NCBI GenBank assembly: GCA_050950645.1 | Contig: JBMNHZ010000014.1 | Coordinates: 1 to 64,000 of the forward strand | DNA length: 64,000 bases | Origin: BRH-c25 sp012519325 | GTDB lineage: Bacteria; Bacillota; Clostridia; Lutisporales; Lutisporaceae | Direction: 5' to 3' | Part shown: positions 46,761-56,614 of the stretch, one piece after another | How positions within the stretch are numbered: position 1 is the first letter of the stretch | How the letters are laid out: each line of letters starts with the position of its first letter | The notes under the pieces: generated by a model | Database searches by the model: none | What the model saw: only the letters and a program-made list of their open reading frames with translations | What the model was told of the DNA's origin: nothing | Translations under genes and position numbers: made by a program

Positions 46761-47309
46761 ATGAAAGACATTGACATAAGAAGGCCGAGACTTGAAGAAA
46801 AGGAAGAACTGCATCAATTTTTTAAGATAGTAGTTACAGATACACATGCGAGAGAGGGTCTGGCATATATGACAGACGCCATAGATAATGAAATTGAAGA
46901 TAAGAAAAAATTCCTGGAAAGTGACTATAGCAGCAATGGGGAGAACAGATATTTCCTCATAGCTTTACATAAATCAATGATTATCGGTACAATAGAATAT
47001 GCTTTGACCGGTGAGTTGATTAACAGATGTACAAATGGAGCACTCAAGGGATTGTTTGAGATAGGGACAGTATTTGTTCATCCGGACTATCAGAGGCAAG
47101 GAGTAGGCAATTTGCTATTGAATGCTATGTATCATACCCTACAGGACAGGGGAATTAAAGAATTTTGCCTTGATAGCGGATATTCCAATGCACAGAAGAT
47201 ATGGAAAAAGAAATTTGGAGAGCCGGATTATCTTATAAAGGATTTTTGGGGCGAAGGATATGACCATATGATCTGGAGAGTAAAAATCGCCGACATGTTA
47301 GAAAAATAA
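46761..47309 (+). CDS. GNAT family acetyltransferase
   Basis: A 182-residue GNAT protein. EIGTVFVHPDYQRQGVGNLLLN (read here as IGTVFVHPDYQRQGVGNLL) is the acetyl-CoA-binding region with QRQGVG, and YSNAQKIWKKKFGEPDY the C-terminal strand region. The ATG at 46761 follows GGGAGG; upstream in-frame codons run through the hairpin. The substrate is unknown. Confidence 0.87.
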   Translation: MKDIDIRRPRLEEKEELHQFFKIVVTDTHAREGLAYMTDAIDNEIEDKKKFLESDYSSNGENRYFLIALHKSMIIGTIEYALTGELINRCTNGALKGLFEIGTVFVHPDYQRQGVGNLLLNAMYHTLQDRGIKEFCLDSGYSNAQKIWKKKFGEPDYLIKDFWGEGYDHMIWRVKIADMLEK

Positions 47310-47365
47310 GAATAGGACAAGTATGATGAGGATACGGCAGTTAAGAACTTTTTCACGGATCATGT

Positions 47366-48817
47366 TTATTTACTGCTTATCTCCTGTTTCAGCCGCTCCT
47401 CCAGGATTTCTCTTGCCAACTGCGGATTCGCCTTTCCCTTTGAGGCTTTCATAATTCTGCCCATCAGAAATACGGCTGCTTGTTTTTTCCCGGCAGCATA
47501 ATCCGAAAGAGATTGAGGGTTGTCATTCAGGACATCCGTTATGATTCTTTTTAATTCCGACCTATTGCTGATTTGGCTGAGTCCCTTTTCATTTACTATA
47601 TCCCCGGCGTTTCTGCCGGTATTAAACATTTCGCTGAACACTTCCTGTCCGGCGGTAATGCTTATCCTTCCTTCAGCAATAATTTTTATCAGCTTGTGGA
47701 GCTCTTCGGGAGGGACAGGTATTTGCCCTGTTTTCAGCCCTTTTTCCTTCAACAGCTTCATCATGCTTCCCAGAATCCAGTTCGCCCCCGCCCTTGGATT
47801 CGTACCGCAGGCTGTCAGAGCTTCAAAGTATTCAGAGAGCGCTTTATCTCCGACTATTATGTCAATTTCCTTATCTCTCAGGCCATAGAGATCCCTGAAG
47901 CGTTTTTTCCTGGTCATAGGCATTTCCGGCAGAGTCTCTCTTATTTCACGGATTAGTGCATCATTGATTATTACCGGCCCAAGGTCGCGCTCGGGGAAAT
48001 ATCTGTAATCACGGGCATCTTCTTTTGAACGCATGGGAACGGTTTCCCCTTTTTCACCATCCCACCGCCTTGTTTCCTGCACTATTCTGCTTTCTTCCCC
48101 ATGGATATAAAGCACCTTTTGGCGCTCTTCCTCATGTTCAAGAGCTTTCTGCAGCTCCTTGAAGGAGTTCAGATTTTTCAGCTCCACCTTTGTATTGAGG
48201 ATATTCTGTCCTGTTCTTCTGAGGGAGATGTTTGCATCACACCTCAGAGAGCCCTGCTCCATATGGCAGTCGGAGATGCCACCGTATTCCAGCATGGATT
48301 TGAGAGCTTTGAGAAAAGCAACGGCTTCTCCTGCTGAACGCAGATCCGGCTCGGTAACTATTTCTATAAGCGGAACTCCGGCACGATTATAGTCAATTAG
48401 TGAAACACCGGAATTTTCAAGATGTATAAGCTTTCCTGCATCCTCTTCCAGGTGAATCCTGTTCAATCTTATCCTGCGGGATACTTCGGGAGTTTCAATA
48501 TCAACATATCCGCCTCTGCAGATAGGCATATCATATTGTGTGATCTGATATGCCTTCGGAATGTCGGGGTAAAAATAATTCTTGCGATCCATCCGGCTTT
48601 CCGCTGCAATCTCACAGTTCAGTATCAGGCCTGTTTTTACAGCAAGAATAACAGCCTTTTCATTAAGCACGGGCATTGTTCCAGGAATTCCCAGGCATAT
48701 GGGACAGGTATTTTCGTTTGGCTTTGCGCCGAATTCCGCAGGGCAGGAGCAGAACAGTTTGGATTTGGTATTCAGTTCTGCATGTATTTCAAGACCGATA
48801 ATGGTTTCAAAGCTCAT
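47366..48817 (-). CDS. gatB: Asp/Glu-tRNA amidotransferase subunit B
   Basis: The kinase and tRNA-binding subunit of GatCAB, which converts Glu-tRNA(Gln) and Asp-tRNA(Asn) to the amidated forms. The 483 residues are standard. It begins FETIIGLEIHAELNT, has four zinc cysteines (LFCSCP and NTCPICLG), the DRKNYFYPDIPKAYQI motif and, at the C-terminus, the YqeY-like tail that grips the tRNA. GGGAGGGA precedes the ATG. It is third in the minus-strand operon gatC-gatA-gatB. Confidence 0.97.
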   Translation of the reverse strand: MSFETIIGLEIHAELNTKSKLFCSCPAEFGAKPNENTCPICLGIPGTMPVLNEKAVILAVKTGLILNCEIAAESRMDRKNYFYPDIPKAYQITQYDMPICRGGYVDIETPEVSRRIRLNRIHLEEDAGKLIHLENSGVSLIDYNRAGVPLIEIVTEPDLRSAGEAVAFLKALKSMLEYGGISDCHMEQGSLRCDANISLRRTGQNILNTKVELKNLNSFKELQKALEHEEERQKVLYIHGEESRIVQETRRWDGEKGETVPMRSKEDARDYRYFPERDLGPVIINDALIREIRETLPEMPMTRKKRFRDLYGLRDKEIDIIVGDKALSEYFEALTACGTNPRAGANWILGSMMKLLKEKGLKTGQIPVPPEELHKLIKIIAEGRISITAGQEVFSEMFNTGRNAGDIVNEKGLSQISNRSELKRIITDVLNDNPQSLSDYAAGKKQAAVFLMGRIMKASKGKANPQLAREILEERLKQEISSK

Positions 48818-48832
48818 TTTTATCCCTCCCTG

Positions 48833-50296
48833 TTAAAGCATTGGGTGCATGGCAGTAGGCTTCAGCTCCTGTTCCAAAGCATAGGCTGCTTTGAATAGCT
48901 TTTCTTCCCCAAAATGAGGCCCTATTATCTGAAGGCCTATGGGCAGCCCTGTATTGCTTATGCCGCAAGGCATGGATATGGCCGGAAGGCCTGCCAGGTT
49001 TATATTTACGGTATATATATCGGATAAATACATTTCTAAAGGATTAGCGACTTTTTCTCCGATTTTAAAAGGCAATACAGGAGAAACAGGACTTAACAAG
49101 ATGTCATAGTTTTCAAAAACCTTAATAAACTGCTCCTTTATCCTTGTGCGAAGCTTCTGTGCCCTGCTGTAGTAAGCATCATAATATCCGGAGGACAGTG
49201 CAAAGGTACCCAGCATTATTCTTCTCTTAACCTCTTCGCCGAATCCCTCACTTCTGCTTCTTTCCACCAGCTGATCAAGGCTGCTGTAATCCTTTGTCCT
49301 GTATCCGTATCTTAGGCCGTCAAATCGCCCCAGGTTTGAACTGGCTTCCGCCGAAGAAATAATATAATATGCGGAGAGTCCTTCTTCTGTTATCGGGAGG
49401 GAAATATCCTCCACAAAAGCACCTATTTCTTTGAGTTTCTTTATACAAGCTTTGATAGAGAAAGCAATTTCCTCATCCAGGCCTGAGTCGAAGAACTCAA
49501 CAGGAACACCTATTTTCATGCCTTTGACACTGCTTTCAATAGTACTCATATAGTCTTTTGTTATGGAATGTCTAACGGAGGTACTGTCGTATTTATCTTT
49601 TCCTTGAATGGCTTCAAGGGCTAAAGCGCTGTCCTTTATATTTTTTGCCAGGGGGCCGATCTGGTCCAGGGATGAACCGAAGGCAATGAGACCAAACCTT
49701 GAAACAAGCCCGTAGGTGGGCTTCAGGCCAACCACGCCGCAGAAGGCTGCAGGCTGACGGATAGACCCTCCGGTGTCGGAACCCAGGGCAAGGGCGGCCA
49801 TTCCGGCTGAAACAACTGCTGCGGAGCCTCCGGAAGAACCGCCGGGGACTCTTTCTCTGTCCCAGGGGTTTTTAGTCTTTTTGAAGGCCGAGTTTTCAGT
49901 AGATGAGCCCATGGCAAACTCATCCATGTTTGTTTTGCCGATTATTACCGCATCTGCTTCCTTCAGCCTTTTTACAACTGTGGCATCATATGGCGGAATA
50001 AAATCATGCAGCATCCTGGAGGCACAGGTGGTCCTTATGCCATCTGTACATATGTTATCCTTTACGGCAATAGGAATACCCCCAAGCTTTCCCAATTGCT
50101 CCCCTCTTTGTATTTTTTTATCTATTTGCTCTGCTTTTGTAAGAGCTTCTTCCCGGCAGAGAGTCAAAAAGCCGTCGACTAACGGCTCTTTTTCATAGAT
50201 TCTATCAAAAAATGCCGTTACTACATCTCTTGCAGAGAATTGCCTTTTAACTATTCCCTTTCGGATTTCAAATGCAGTCATTTCATGTATGCTCAA
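48833..50296 (-). CDS. gatA: Asp/Glu-tRNA amidotransferase subunit A
   Basis: The glutaminase subunit, an amidase-signature enzyme of about 487 residues. The Ser-cisSer-Lys triad is visible: IAVKDNI (Lys), GGSSGGSA (cis-Ser) and GSDTGGSIRQPAA (nucleophile Ser). I chose the TTG at 50296, nine bases after AGGTGG; a GTG at 50308 touches the gatC stop and has no ribosome-binding site. It lies between gatC and gatB. Confidence 0.96.
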   Translation of the reverse strand: MSIHEMTAFEIRKGIVKRQFSARDVVTAFFDRIYEKEPLVDGFLTLCREEALTKAEQIDKKIQRGEQLGKLGGIPIAVKDNICTDGIRTTCASRMLHDFIPPYDATVVKRLKEADAVIIGKTNMDEFAMGSSTENSAFKKTKNPWDRERVPGGSSGGSAAVVSAGMAALALGSDTGGSIRQPAAFCGVVGLKPTYGLVSRFGLIAFGSSLDQIGPLAKNIKDSALALEAIQGKDKYDSTSVRHSITKDYMSTIESSVKGMKIGVPVEFFDSGLDEEIAFSIKACIKKLKEIGAFVEDISLPITEEGLSAYYIISSAEASSNLGRFDGLRYGYRTKDYSSLDQLVERSRSEGFGEEVKRRIMLGTFALSSGYYDAYYSRAQKLRTRIKEQFIKVFENYDILLSPVSPVLPFKIGEKVANPLEMYLSDIYTVNINLAGLPAISMPCGISNTGLPIGLQIIGPHFGEEKLFKAAYALEQELKPTAMHPML

Positions 50297-50308
50297 CCCG
50301 CTCGCCAC

Positions 50309-50593
50309 CTATTCAATAATTTTAGGAACTTCTATATAGGAATCACTTATAGATTTGGTATTAAGAAAAAGTTTTTTCTTATCTTCAAAAACAGAGGTTT
50401 CATCTTCTCTAAGAACCGTACCTGAATCACGCTCCAACGGTTCAGGCTGGGCATCTCCTAAATCAAGCCTGCCGATTGATTCGAAATGTGTTAATATGCC
50501 TTCAAATTCCTTGACCATTTTCTGAGCCTGTTCGAAGGATATGCTCAATTTCGCAAGCTTTGCTATGTATCTTACGTCTTCAACAGATATTTT
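50309..50593 (-). CDS. gatC: Asp/Glu-tRNA amidotransferase subunit C
   Basis: The small subunit (94 residues) that wraps around GatA and GatB. KISVEDVRYIAKLAKLSIS is the typical N-terminus. I chose GTG at 50593, eight bases after GGAG; a GTG at 50605 lies within that site. First gene of gatCAB; the promoter should lie in the 176 bp shared with sdaAB, but I could not define it. Confidence 0.93.
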   Translation of the reverse strand, partial: KISVEDVRYIAKLAKLSISFEQAQKMVKEFEGILTHFESIGRLDLGDAQPEPLERDSGTVLREDETSVFEDKKKLFLNTKSISDSYIEVPKIIE

Positions 50594-50769
50594 CACTGCA
50601 ATCACTCCACAAAGTTCGATTTTTCATATAATATAACTTCTCTATCAGAATCCATGTCTCCTGCCTATAGTTCTTACTTTGATTAATACCCCAAAAAAAT
50701 TAATAATAGTAAGCATTAATGTTAATATGTAATAAATTATGGGTATATATTACAAAAGGAGTAGGCAAT

Positions 50770-51438
50770 ATGGATTACAGCGTATTTGACATAATAGGAC
50801 CGAGGATGGTGGGACCTTCTAGCTCTCATACTGCTGGGGCCGCCAGATTGGGGAAGATTGCAAGAAGAATCAGCGGAAACGATGTGTCTAAAATTACCTT
50901 TGTGCTTTATGGTTCTTTCGCAAAAACCTACAAAGGGCACGGTACGGACAGGGCGCTTGTGGCAGGAATTTTAGGTATGGAGCCTGATGACTCGAATTTA
51001 GGAAAATCCTTGGAAATTGCCAATTCATCCGGCTTGGACTATGAATTTGTGGTTAATTACACTGATCCGCCTCATCCCAATACGATAAAAATGATAATAA
51101 CTGTCAGCCAAGGTAAGATAACCGAAGTGATAGGTTGCTCCATTGGAGGAGGCAATATAAGGATAATACAAATGAATGGTCTGAATGTAGAATTTACAGG
51201 AGAATACCATACTTTGCTTGTCCGTCATCTTGACCGTCCAGGGGTTATTTCAGAAGTGACCAGCCTTATGGGCAAGTTCAATATAAACATTGCCTTTATG
51301 AGGGTTTTCAGGCATAGTAAAGGACAGGATGCTTTTATGATTATTGAAACGGACAATGACATATCCAAAGAGATAATTGCCCAACTTAATGCTATAGGCG
51401 ACGAAATTAAGGATGTATACTTGATTGAAGCATTATAG
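50770..51438 (+). CDS. sdaAB: L-serine dehydratase, beta subunit
   Basis: The 222-residue beta subunit of the iron-sulfur serine dehydratase, which turns L-serine into pyruvate and ammonia. It opens YSVFDIIGPRMVGPSSSHTA, contains HGTDRALVAGILGM, and ends in an ACT domain (LDRPGVISEVTSLMGKFNIN) that may sense serine or stabilise the dimer. AAAGGAG sets the ATG at 50770. The alpha subunit follows but is broken. Confidence 0.95.
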   Translation: MDYSVFDIIGPRMVGPSSSHTAGAARLGKIARRISGNDVSKITFVLYGSFAKTYKGHGTDRALVAGILGMEPDDSNLGKSLEIANSSGLDYEFVVNYTDPPHPNTIKMIITVSQGKITEVIGCSIGGGNIRIIQMNGLNVEFTGEYHTLLVRHLDRPGVISEVTSLMGKFNINIAFMRVFRHSKGQDAFMIIETDNDISKEIIAQLNAIGDEIKDVYLIEAL

Positions 51439-51456
51439 GGAAAGAGGAAGATGCAT

Positions 51457-52340
51457 ATGATTATAAATTTTACGAGTGGCGCGGAGCTTCTGCATTTATG
51501 CAACAAGAACAGCTTCAGGATATTTGAGATAATGTTGGATAGAGAGGTTCACCTGTCGGGAAGAAACAAGGATATGATAATGAACGAAATGAAGAAAAAC
51601 CTTGAAGTAATGAAAAAGGCCATAGAAAGAGGATTGAATGAGGAGATTCGCTCCATCAGCGGTTTAACCGGAGGGGACGCAAAAAAACTCAAAAGCTACT
51701 ATGAAAAGGAAGGTACAGCAGCCGGACAGGAATTGAACAAAGCAGTAGCTGCTGCCATGGCTGTGCTGGAGGTTAATGCCTCCATGGGATAGATTGTTGC
51801 GGCACCGACAGCCGGATCCAGTGGGATTCTTTCGGGATCCATCATAACGACAGCACAGCGCTTTGCTAAAAAGGATGAGGACATAGTAAATGTTTTATTT
51901 ACAGCAGCTGCCGTAGGATATTTGATCACCAGGAATGGTACAGTTGCAGGTGCTGAAGGGGCTGCCAGGCAGAAACCGGTGCAGCGGCAGCTATGGCTGC
52001 AGCAGCGGTAGTTGAGATGATGGGGGGAACTCCCGCTCAAGCCTTGGATGCAGCGGCAATGGCCATAAAGAACATTTTGGGCTTGGTATGTGATCCTATT
52101 GCAGGTCTAGTTGAAGCACCCTGCATTAAACGAAATGCTATAGGAACTGCTAATGCTCTTATATCTGCAGATATGGCATTGGCAGGAGTCAAAAGCATTA
52201 TTCCCTTTGATGAAGTAGTTGAAGCTATGTTGAAGATAGGCAGATCCATGCCCTGTGACCTTAAAGAGACAGGTATGGGAGGATTAGCATGGACACCTAC
52301 CGGGAAGCAGATTCACGAACGGATTTTCGGCAAGTCCTGA
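51457..52340 (+). pseudogene. sdaAA: L-serine dehydratase, alpha subunit, broken by a stop and a frameshift
   Basis: The iron-sulfur catalytic subunit. The first frame ends at a TAG (51790-51792) in NASMG-stop-IVAAPTAGSSGI, where a lysine or arginine codon is expected. Reading on, a G is missing from the run at 51958-51961: with GGGGG the protein would read GTVAGAEGGCQAETGAAAAM, containing a cluster cysteine; as read the frame shifts. The remainder (GLVCDPIAGLVEAPCIKRNA, ending HERIFGKS) is intact in the new frame. Two independent lesions suggest either real inactivation or sequence errors. An ISLre2 transposase copy starts 14 bases after the stop. Confidence 0.88.
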
Positions 52341-52353
52341 TTGAGGTTGGAAC

Positions 52354-53805
52354 ATGTACCAGATATATTTAAAAAAGGATTTATCATTCAATAGGTTAGA
52401 AAAGGAAATTTATGCTTATGGATGCCAGATAGCTCGCGAAATTCTTAAAAGTGTTTTAGAAGCAATGGATAAGAGGCTTGCAGAAGAAAGAGATAAATCA
52501 AAATATAGACATAGAGGAGGGAGGGACACATCAATAAAAACCCTTATGGGAGAAGTCGAATTTTCCCGTGTAATTTATGAAAGTAAAGATGATGAAGGCA
52601 GAAAATCATTTATATATTTGTTGGATGAACTTTTGGGATTCGATACGATAGGGCTGATATCGACAAACCTGGCGGAAAAGATAGTAGAAAACGCCAGCAT
52701 AACATCTTACCGTAATGCTGCAGATAATATAACTGAGCTAACGGGACAAAGTATCAGCCATGGCGGTGTATGGAATGTGGTTCAAGCTTTAGGGCAAAAG
52801 GTAAAAGAAAGTGAAACCGAACTGGCTAAAGCAGCAGAGAAGAATCAATTGTGTGGGGAAAAGGAAGTTCCGGTTCTTTTTGAAGAGGCAGACGGGGTAT
52901 ATATAAATATACAAGGGAAGGACCGCCCGAAGTCAGGCAAGAAGCTTGAAATGAAAGTAGCCGTAGCATATGAAGGCTGGAAAGAAGTCAGCAAGAATAG
53001 ATACGAACTGGTAAATAAAGTAGCCTGTGCAGGCTTTGAAGATATATCTGAGTTTTACAGAATAAAAGAAGCAATGATAGCAATGGAATACAATGTCGAT
53101 GAGATACAAATGAGGATACTTAATGGTGACGGAGCTGACTGGATAAAGCATGGTATAGATGATACAGTACATTATCAGCTTGATCCTTTCCATAAAAATA
53201 AGGCAATACTGAAAAGTGTAAGGGATGCGGAACAAAGAAAAGCCATACTAAAACTTTTGAATAACAACGAAATTAATGAGACTTTAACATATATTGCGGG
53301 ATTAGTAAATAATGCAGAAGACGAAAAAGAGCAAAAGAAGCTTAAGGGATTATACTCATATTTTAAAGAAAACCGAGACGGCTTAATACCTTACCAGGAA
53401 AGAGGGTTAGATATTCCAAAGCCCCCTTTAGGGATAGAGTACCGCAATCTCGGGACTATGGAACATCACATATGTGACATAATATCCCAGAGGATGAAAC
53501 ATCGTAAAGCAAGCTGGAGTATCGAAGGAGCTAATAATTTAGGTAAGTTATTAGCTGCCAAGGCGAGTAAACGATTAAATGAGGTTGTTGAAAGGTTTTC
53601 AAAGATTGTATTACCGGAAGAAAAAACTGCGGAGATAATTCAGATACTAAGTGCATCGAAAGCTCCTAAAAAAGACGGGAAAGGTAAAGACGGGAATATA
53701 CACAAGGGGCAAAGACCATTTACGAATTATCCAGTTACCAATGGGAGGAAAGCAATACGCAGCATGTTTGACATGAGAAATTTCACCGATTTAGTCTATA
53801 GGTAA
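52354..53805 (+). CDS. ISLre2 family transposase, apparently full length
   Basis: A 483-residue UPF0236/ISLre2 transposase. It has the long helical N-terminus (FNRLEKEIYAYGCQIARE), HRGGRDTSIKTLMGEVEF, the acidic catalytic-type stretch VPVLFEEADGVYINIQGKD, DGADWIKHGIDDTVHYQLDP with HKNKA, and the C-terminal RPFTNYPVTNGRKAIRSM. It starts 14 bases after sdaAA; homology with the other copy's upstream sequence begins only at AAAGGATTTATC, so the element's left end appears missing. The right-end sequence continues to about 53882. Mobility without a left end is doubtful. Confidence 0.88.
   Translation: MYQIYLKKDLSFNRLEKEIYAYGCQIAREILKSVLEAMDKRLAEERDKSKYRHRGGRDTSIKTLMGEVEFSRVIYESKDDEGRKSFIYLLDELLGFDTIGLISTNLAEKIVENASITSYRNAADNITELTGQSISHGGVWNVVQALGQKVKESETELAKAAEKNQLCGEKEVPVLFEEADGVYINIQGKDRPKSGKKLEMKVAVAYEGWKEVSKNRYELVNKVACAGFEDISEFYRIKEAMIAMEYNVDEIQMRILNGDGADWIKHGIDDTVHYQLDPFHKNKAILKSVRDAEQRKAILKLLNNNEINETLTYIAGLVNNAEDEKEQKKLKGLYSYFKENRDGLIPYQERGLDIPKPPLGIEYRNLGTMEHHICDIISQRMKHRKASWSIEGANNLGKLLAAKASKRLNEVVERFSKIVLPEEKTAEIIQILSASKAPKKDGKGKDGNIHKGQRPFTNYPVTNGRKAIRSMFDMRNFTDLVYR
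52554..53559 (+). repeat. 1,006-bp direct repeat, copy 1 (inside ISLre2 copy)
   Basis: Matches 53883-54888 at a constant offset of 1,329 bp; the encoded proteins are identical throughout the shared part. Confidence 0.9.
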
Positions 53806-53882
53806 TATAACTAAACATAGCGTTTATGCCGCGAAAGCCTATTTACATGGGGTGGTACCCTCTGGTAAAATCTTGGCGGCGG

Positions 53883-54888
53883 AGTCGAATTTTCCCGTGT
53901 AATTTATGAAAGTAAAGATGATGAAGGCAGAAAATCATTTATATATTTGTTGGATGAACTTTTGGGATTCGATACGATAGGGCTGATATCGACAAACCTG
54001 GCGGAAAAGATAGTAGAAAACGCCAGCATAACATCTTACCGTAATGCTGCAGATAATATAACTGAGCTAACGGGACAAAGTATCAGCCATGGCGGTGTAT
54101 GGAATGTGGTTCAAGCTTTAGGGCAAAAGGTAAAAGAAAGTGAAACCGAACTGGCTAAAGCAGCAGAGAAGAATCAATTGTGTGGGGAAAAGGAAGTTCC
54201 GGTTCTTTTTGAAGAGGCAGACGGGGTATATATAAATATACAAGGGAAGGACCGCCCGAAGTCAGGCAAGAAGCTTGAAATGAAAGTAGCCGTAGCATAT
54301 GAAGGCTGGAAAGAAGTCAGCAAGAATAGATACGAACTGGTAAATAAAGTAGCCTGTGCAGGCTTTGAAGATATATCTGAGTTTTACAGAATAAAAGAAG
54401 CAATGATAGCAATGGAATACAATGTCGATGAGATACAAATGAGGATACTTAATGGTGACGGAGCTGACTGGATAAAGCATGGTATAGATGATACAGTACA
54501 TTATCAGCTTGATCCTTTCCATAAAAATAAGGCAATACTGAAAAGTGTAAGGGATGCGGAACAAAGAAAAGCCATACTAAAACTTTTGAATAACAACGAA
54601 ATTAATGAGACTTTAACATATATTGCGGGATTAGTAAATAATGCAGAAGACGAAAAAGAGCAAAAGAAGCTTAAGGGATTATACTCATATTTTAAAGAAA
54701 ACCGAGACGGCTTAATACCTTACCAGGAAAGAGGGTTAGATATTCCAAAGCCCCCTTTAGGGATAGAGTACCGCAATCTCGGGACTATGGAACATCACAT
54801 ATGTGACATAATATCCCAGAGGATGAAACATCGTAAAGCAAGCTGGAGTATCGAAGGAGCTAATAATTTAGGTAAGTTATTAGCTGCC
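53883..54888 (+). pseudogene. Tandem partial duplicate of the ISLre2 transposase gene
   Basis: Directly after the right-end sequence CTTGGCGGCGG of the preceding copy, the sequence restarts inside the transposase gene (AGTCGAATTTTCCC) and runs identically to the first copy until TTAGCTGCC at 54888, where it diverges and soon meets a stop. It lacks about 70 N-terminal and 80 C-terminal codons. The longest frame within it starts at MLDELLGFDTIG (53947) and stops at 54927. Confidence 0.88.
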
Positions 54889-55158
54889 TATTCTGAACTT
54901 AGCATTGTATTTATAGATATTTTGTAGTATAATAAAATTAAGAAAGATGAATCACATCTTTCCCACAGGCTCTAATTCAACTAATGTGCAACTTTCCTAA
55001 AGTACTGTGACCCGTTTGGTTTAAGTTTTGAGTATAGTTCATGTGGTTGGTAAAATTGGTTTAGAGTTTGTTTGGTAAGATTTTTGGTTTGAAAGGATTG
55101 AGGTAATTAGCATTTGGTAGATTCAAAGGTATTCTGTTGAATTAGAGCTTGTTTCTTG

Positions 55159-55188
55159 AGGTGGTTTATTCAAATGAATAAACCACCT
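55159..55188. terminator. Perfect 13-bp hairpin
   Basis: AGGTGGTTTATTC (55159-55171) pairs exactly with 55176-55188 around a 4-base loop. It covers the first codons of the broken regulator below, so it is either a terminator (weak T-rich tail) or an element end. The preceding 270 bp (54889-55158) hold nothing I can identify. Confidence 0.5.
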
Positions 55189-55645
55189 TATTTTGAAGCA
55201 AAGGACAATTCTTTTGATGTGCTTGCTTTATATACCGACATTACTTGTTTTCCTATTTGGGACAAGGATCAAAAAATTGCATATATAGTCAATATATTTA
55301 TCACAAGCAGTCTGTATCAAGGCAGGCCGGACATTGCAAGGGTCAGGGAATATATGGACAAGCACTGGCTGGATGAGTTTGAACTTAGCAAGGTAGATGA
55401 GGCGGTAAACTTGAGTATATACCATTTTGAGCGCCTGTTTAAAAAACACACAGGGGAAACCCCGTACAGCTACTATAAAAAAAATCAAGATTGAAAAGCT
55501 TAAGGAAAAGCTTCGTGACAAGAATCTCTCTATATCAGAGACCTTTGCTGCTTGCGGCGTGGATTACAACGGAGCTTTTGCCAAGATATTCAAAGAAGTC
55601 GTATGGATGTCGCCCTCGGAATATCGTGAGTCGATCATGAAATAA
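55174..55645 (+). pseudogene. AraC-type regulator remnant, frameshifted
   Basis: The C-terminal half is an AraC/XylS DNA-binding domain: FERLFKKHTGETPYSYYKK in one frame, then IKIEKLKEKLRDKNLSISE to MSPSEYRESIMK in the next. The run of eight As at about 55480-55487 should be seven. The N-terminal part does not match a complete sensor domain, so the gene appears 5'-truncated as well. It is followed by another regulator-like fragment. Confidence 0.7.
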
Positions 55646-55766
55646 TAAAAGAATATTACAAAAAGAGCAATCATAACCATATTTAGAGCAATGGTTAAGG
55701 TATGCTCTTTTATTTTTGTTCTGTATGATGAGATTACAAACAAATATGGAGGGAAGGAGTTATGCC

Positions 55767-55964
55767 GTGAGTGAGAATAAGACAAAAGGGCAGCTGCTGA
55801 TGGAGATGATTGAATCTCAATACTTTCCATATCCTATTGCAGTATTTACCAGAGATGGGGTACTTAATAGGGCAAATCAAAGGTTTCTTGACGAAACAAA
55901 CAGAAGCGTTAAAGATGTGGTAGAAGGCAAAATAAACATGCATGATCGCTTGACTACTGATTGA
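55767..55964 (+). pseudogene. PAS-like N-terminal fragment
   Basis: Sixty-five codons from a GTG behind GGAAGGAG read YFPYPIAVFTRDGVLNRANQ and RFLDETNRSVKDV, which resembles the start of a PAS sensor domain. The frame ends at 55964 where sequence related to SLH surface proteins begins. It looks like the 5' end of a sensor or regulator cut by recombination. Confidence 0.5.
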
Positions 55965-56614
55965 TTACAGGGTTGATAACGGCATCATATAGCAATAATC
56001 AAAAGGTTGAAGACCCCGACAAGCTGATTAATCATGCACCTGTATTGAAGTCAGCAGAGCTAAAGAAACATTCTGATGGATCACCCTACTTGAATATAAG
56101 GGCAGATAAGGCTCATGAGGATACTCAACTTCTGAATAACATTAGTAATGGTTGGGTAAAGGCCGACGTTTGGCTTAGAGTCAACAACGGTGAGTGGAAG
56201 TCTTGTCACAGTGACAGTTTTGTCGAAGAATTCAATATCGGGGCAGAGGCTTATTTTGGACTTAAGGTTAGTTATGATGAAGCGGTATATGAGATAAAGT
56301 TCAGGTATTCCTTTAATAATGATAATTACCCTGCAGCCGGAAAGTCCGGAGTCATATATAGTCCTTTCTCCAATATTATTTCCCATGGAATGGCAGCTTA
56401 CTCCAATGCATCAAACTGGGCAAAAACCGAGCTGGATAAGGCAGCTGAATATGATCTGATACCGCAATCCCTAAAGGGTACAGATATGACAAAGCCGATT
56501 ACCGGGGAAGAGTTCGCCGAATTGGCAGTTAAGCTATGGGCTCTTTATTGCCTCAGTCAACCTCCGGTCAATCTTTATATAAGCTCTTGTTCCATACTCT
56601 TTTTGAAGCTATAA
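55961..56614 (+). pseudogene. Fragment of an SLH-domain surface protein
   Basis: From about 56020 the protein reads INHAPVLKSAELKKHSDGSP and later YSPFSNIISHGMAAYSNASN and GTDMTKPITGEEFAELAVKLW. This parallels residues from about 195 to 370 of the protein at 61245, including the first SLH motif. The N-terminal part is missing, and the 3' end breaks off at about 56570, where the antisense end of the regulator gene begins. No convincing start codon is present. Confidence 0.75.

Noticed and set aside
51790..51792. TAG in sdaAA as a recoded amino acid such as pyrrolysine
   Set aside because: No recoding machinery is visible, the protein does not need such a residue, and a frameshift follows 170 bp later, so a lesion or error is simpler.
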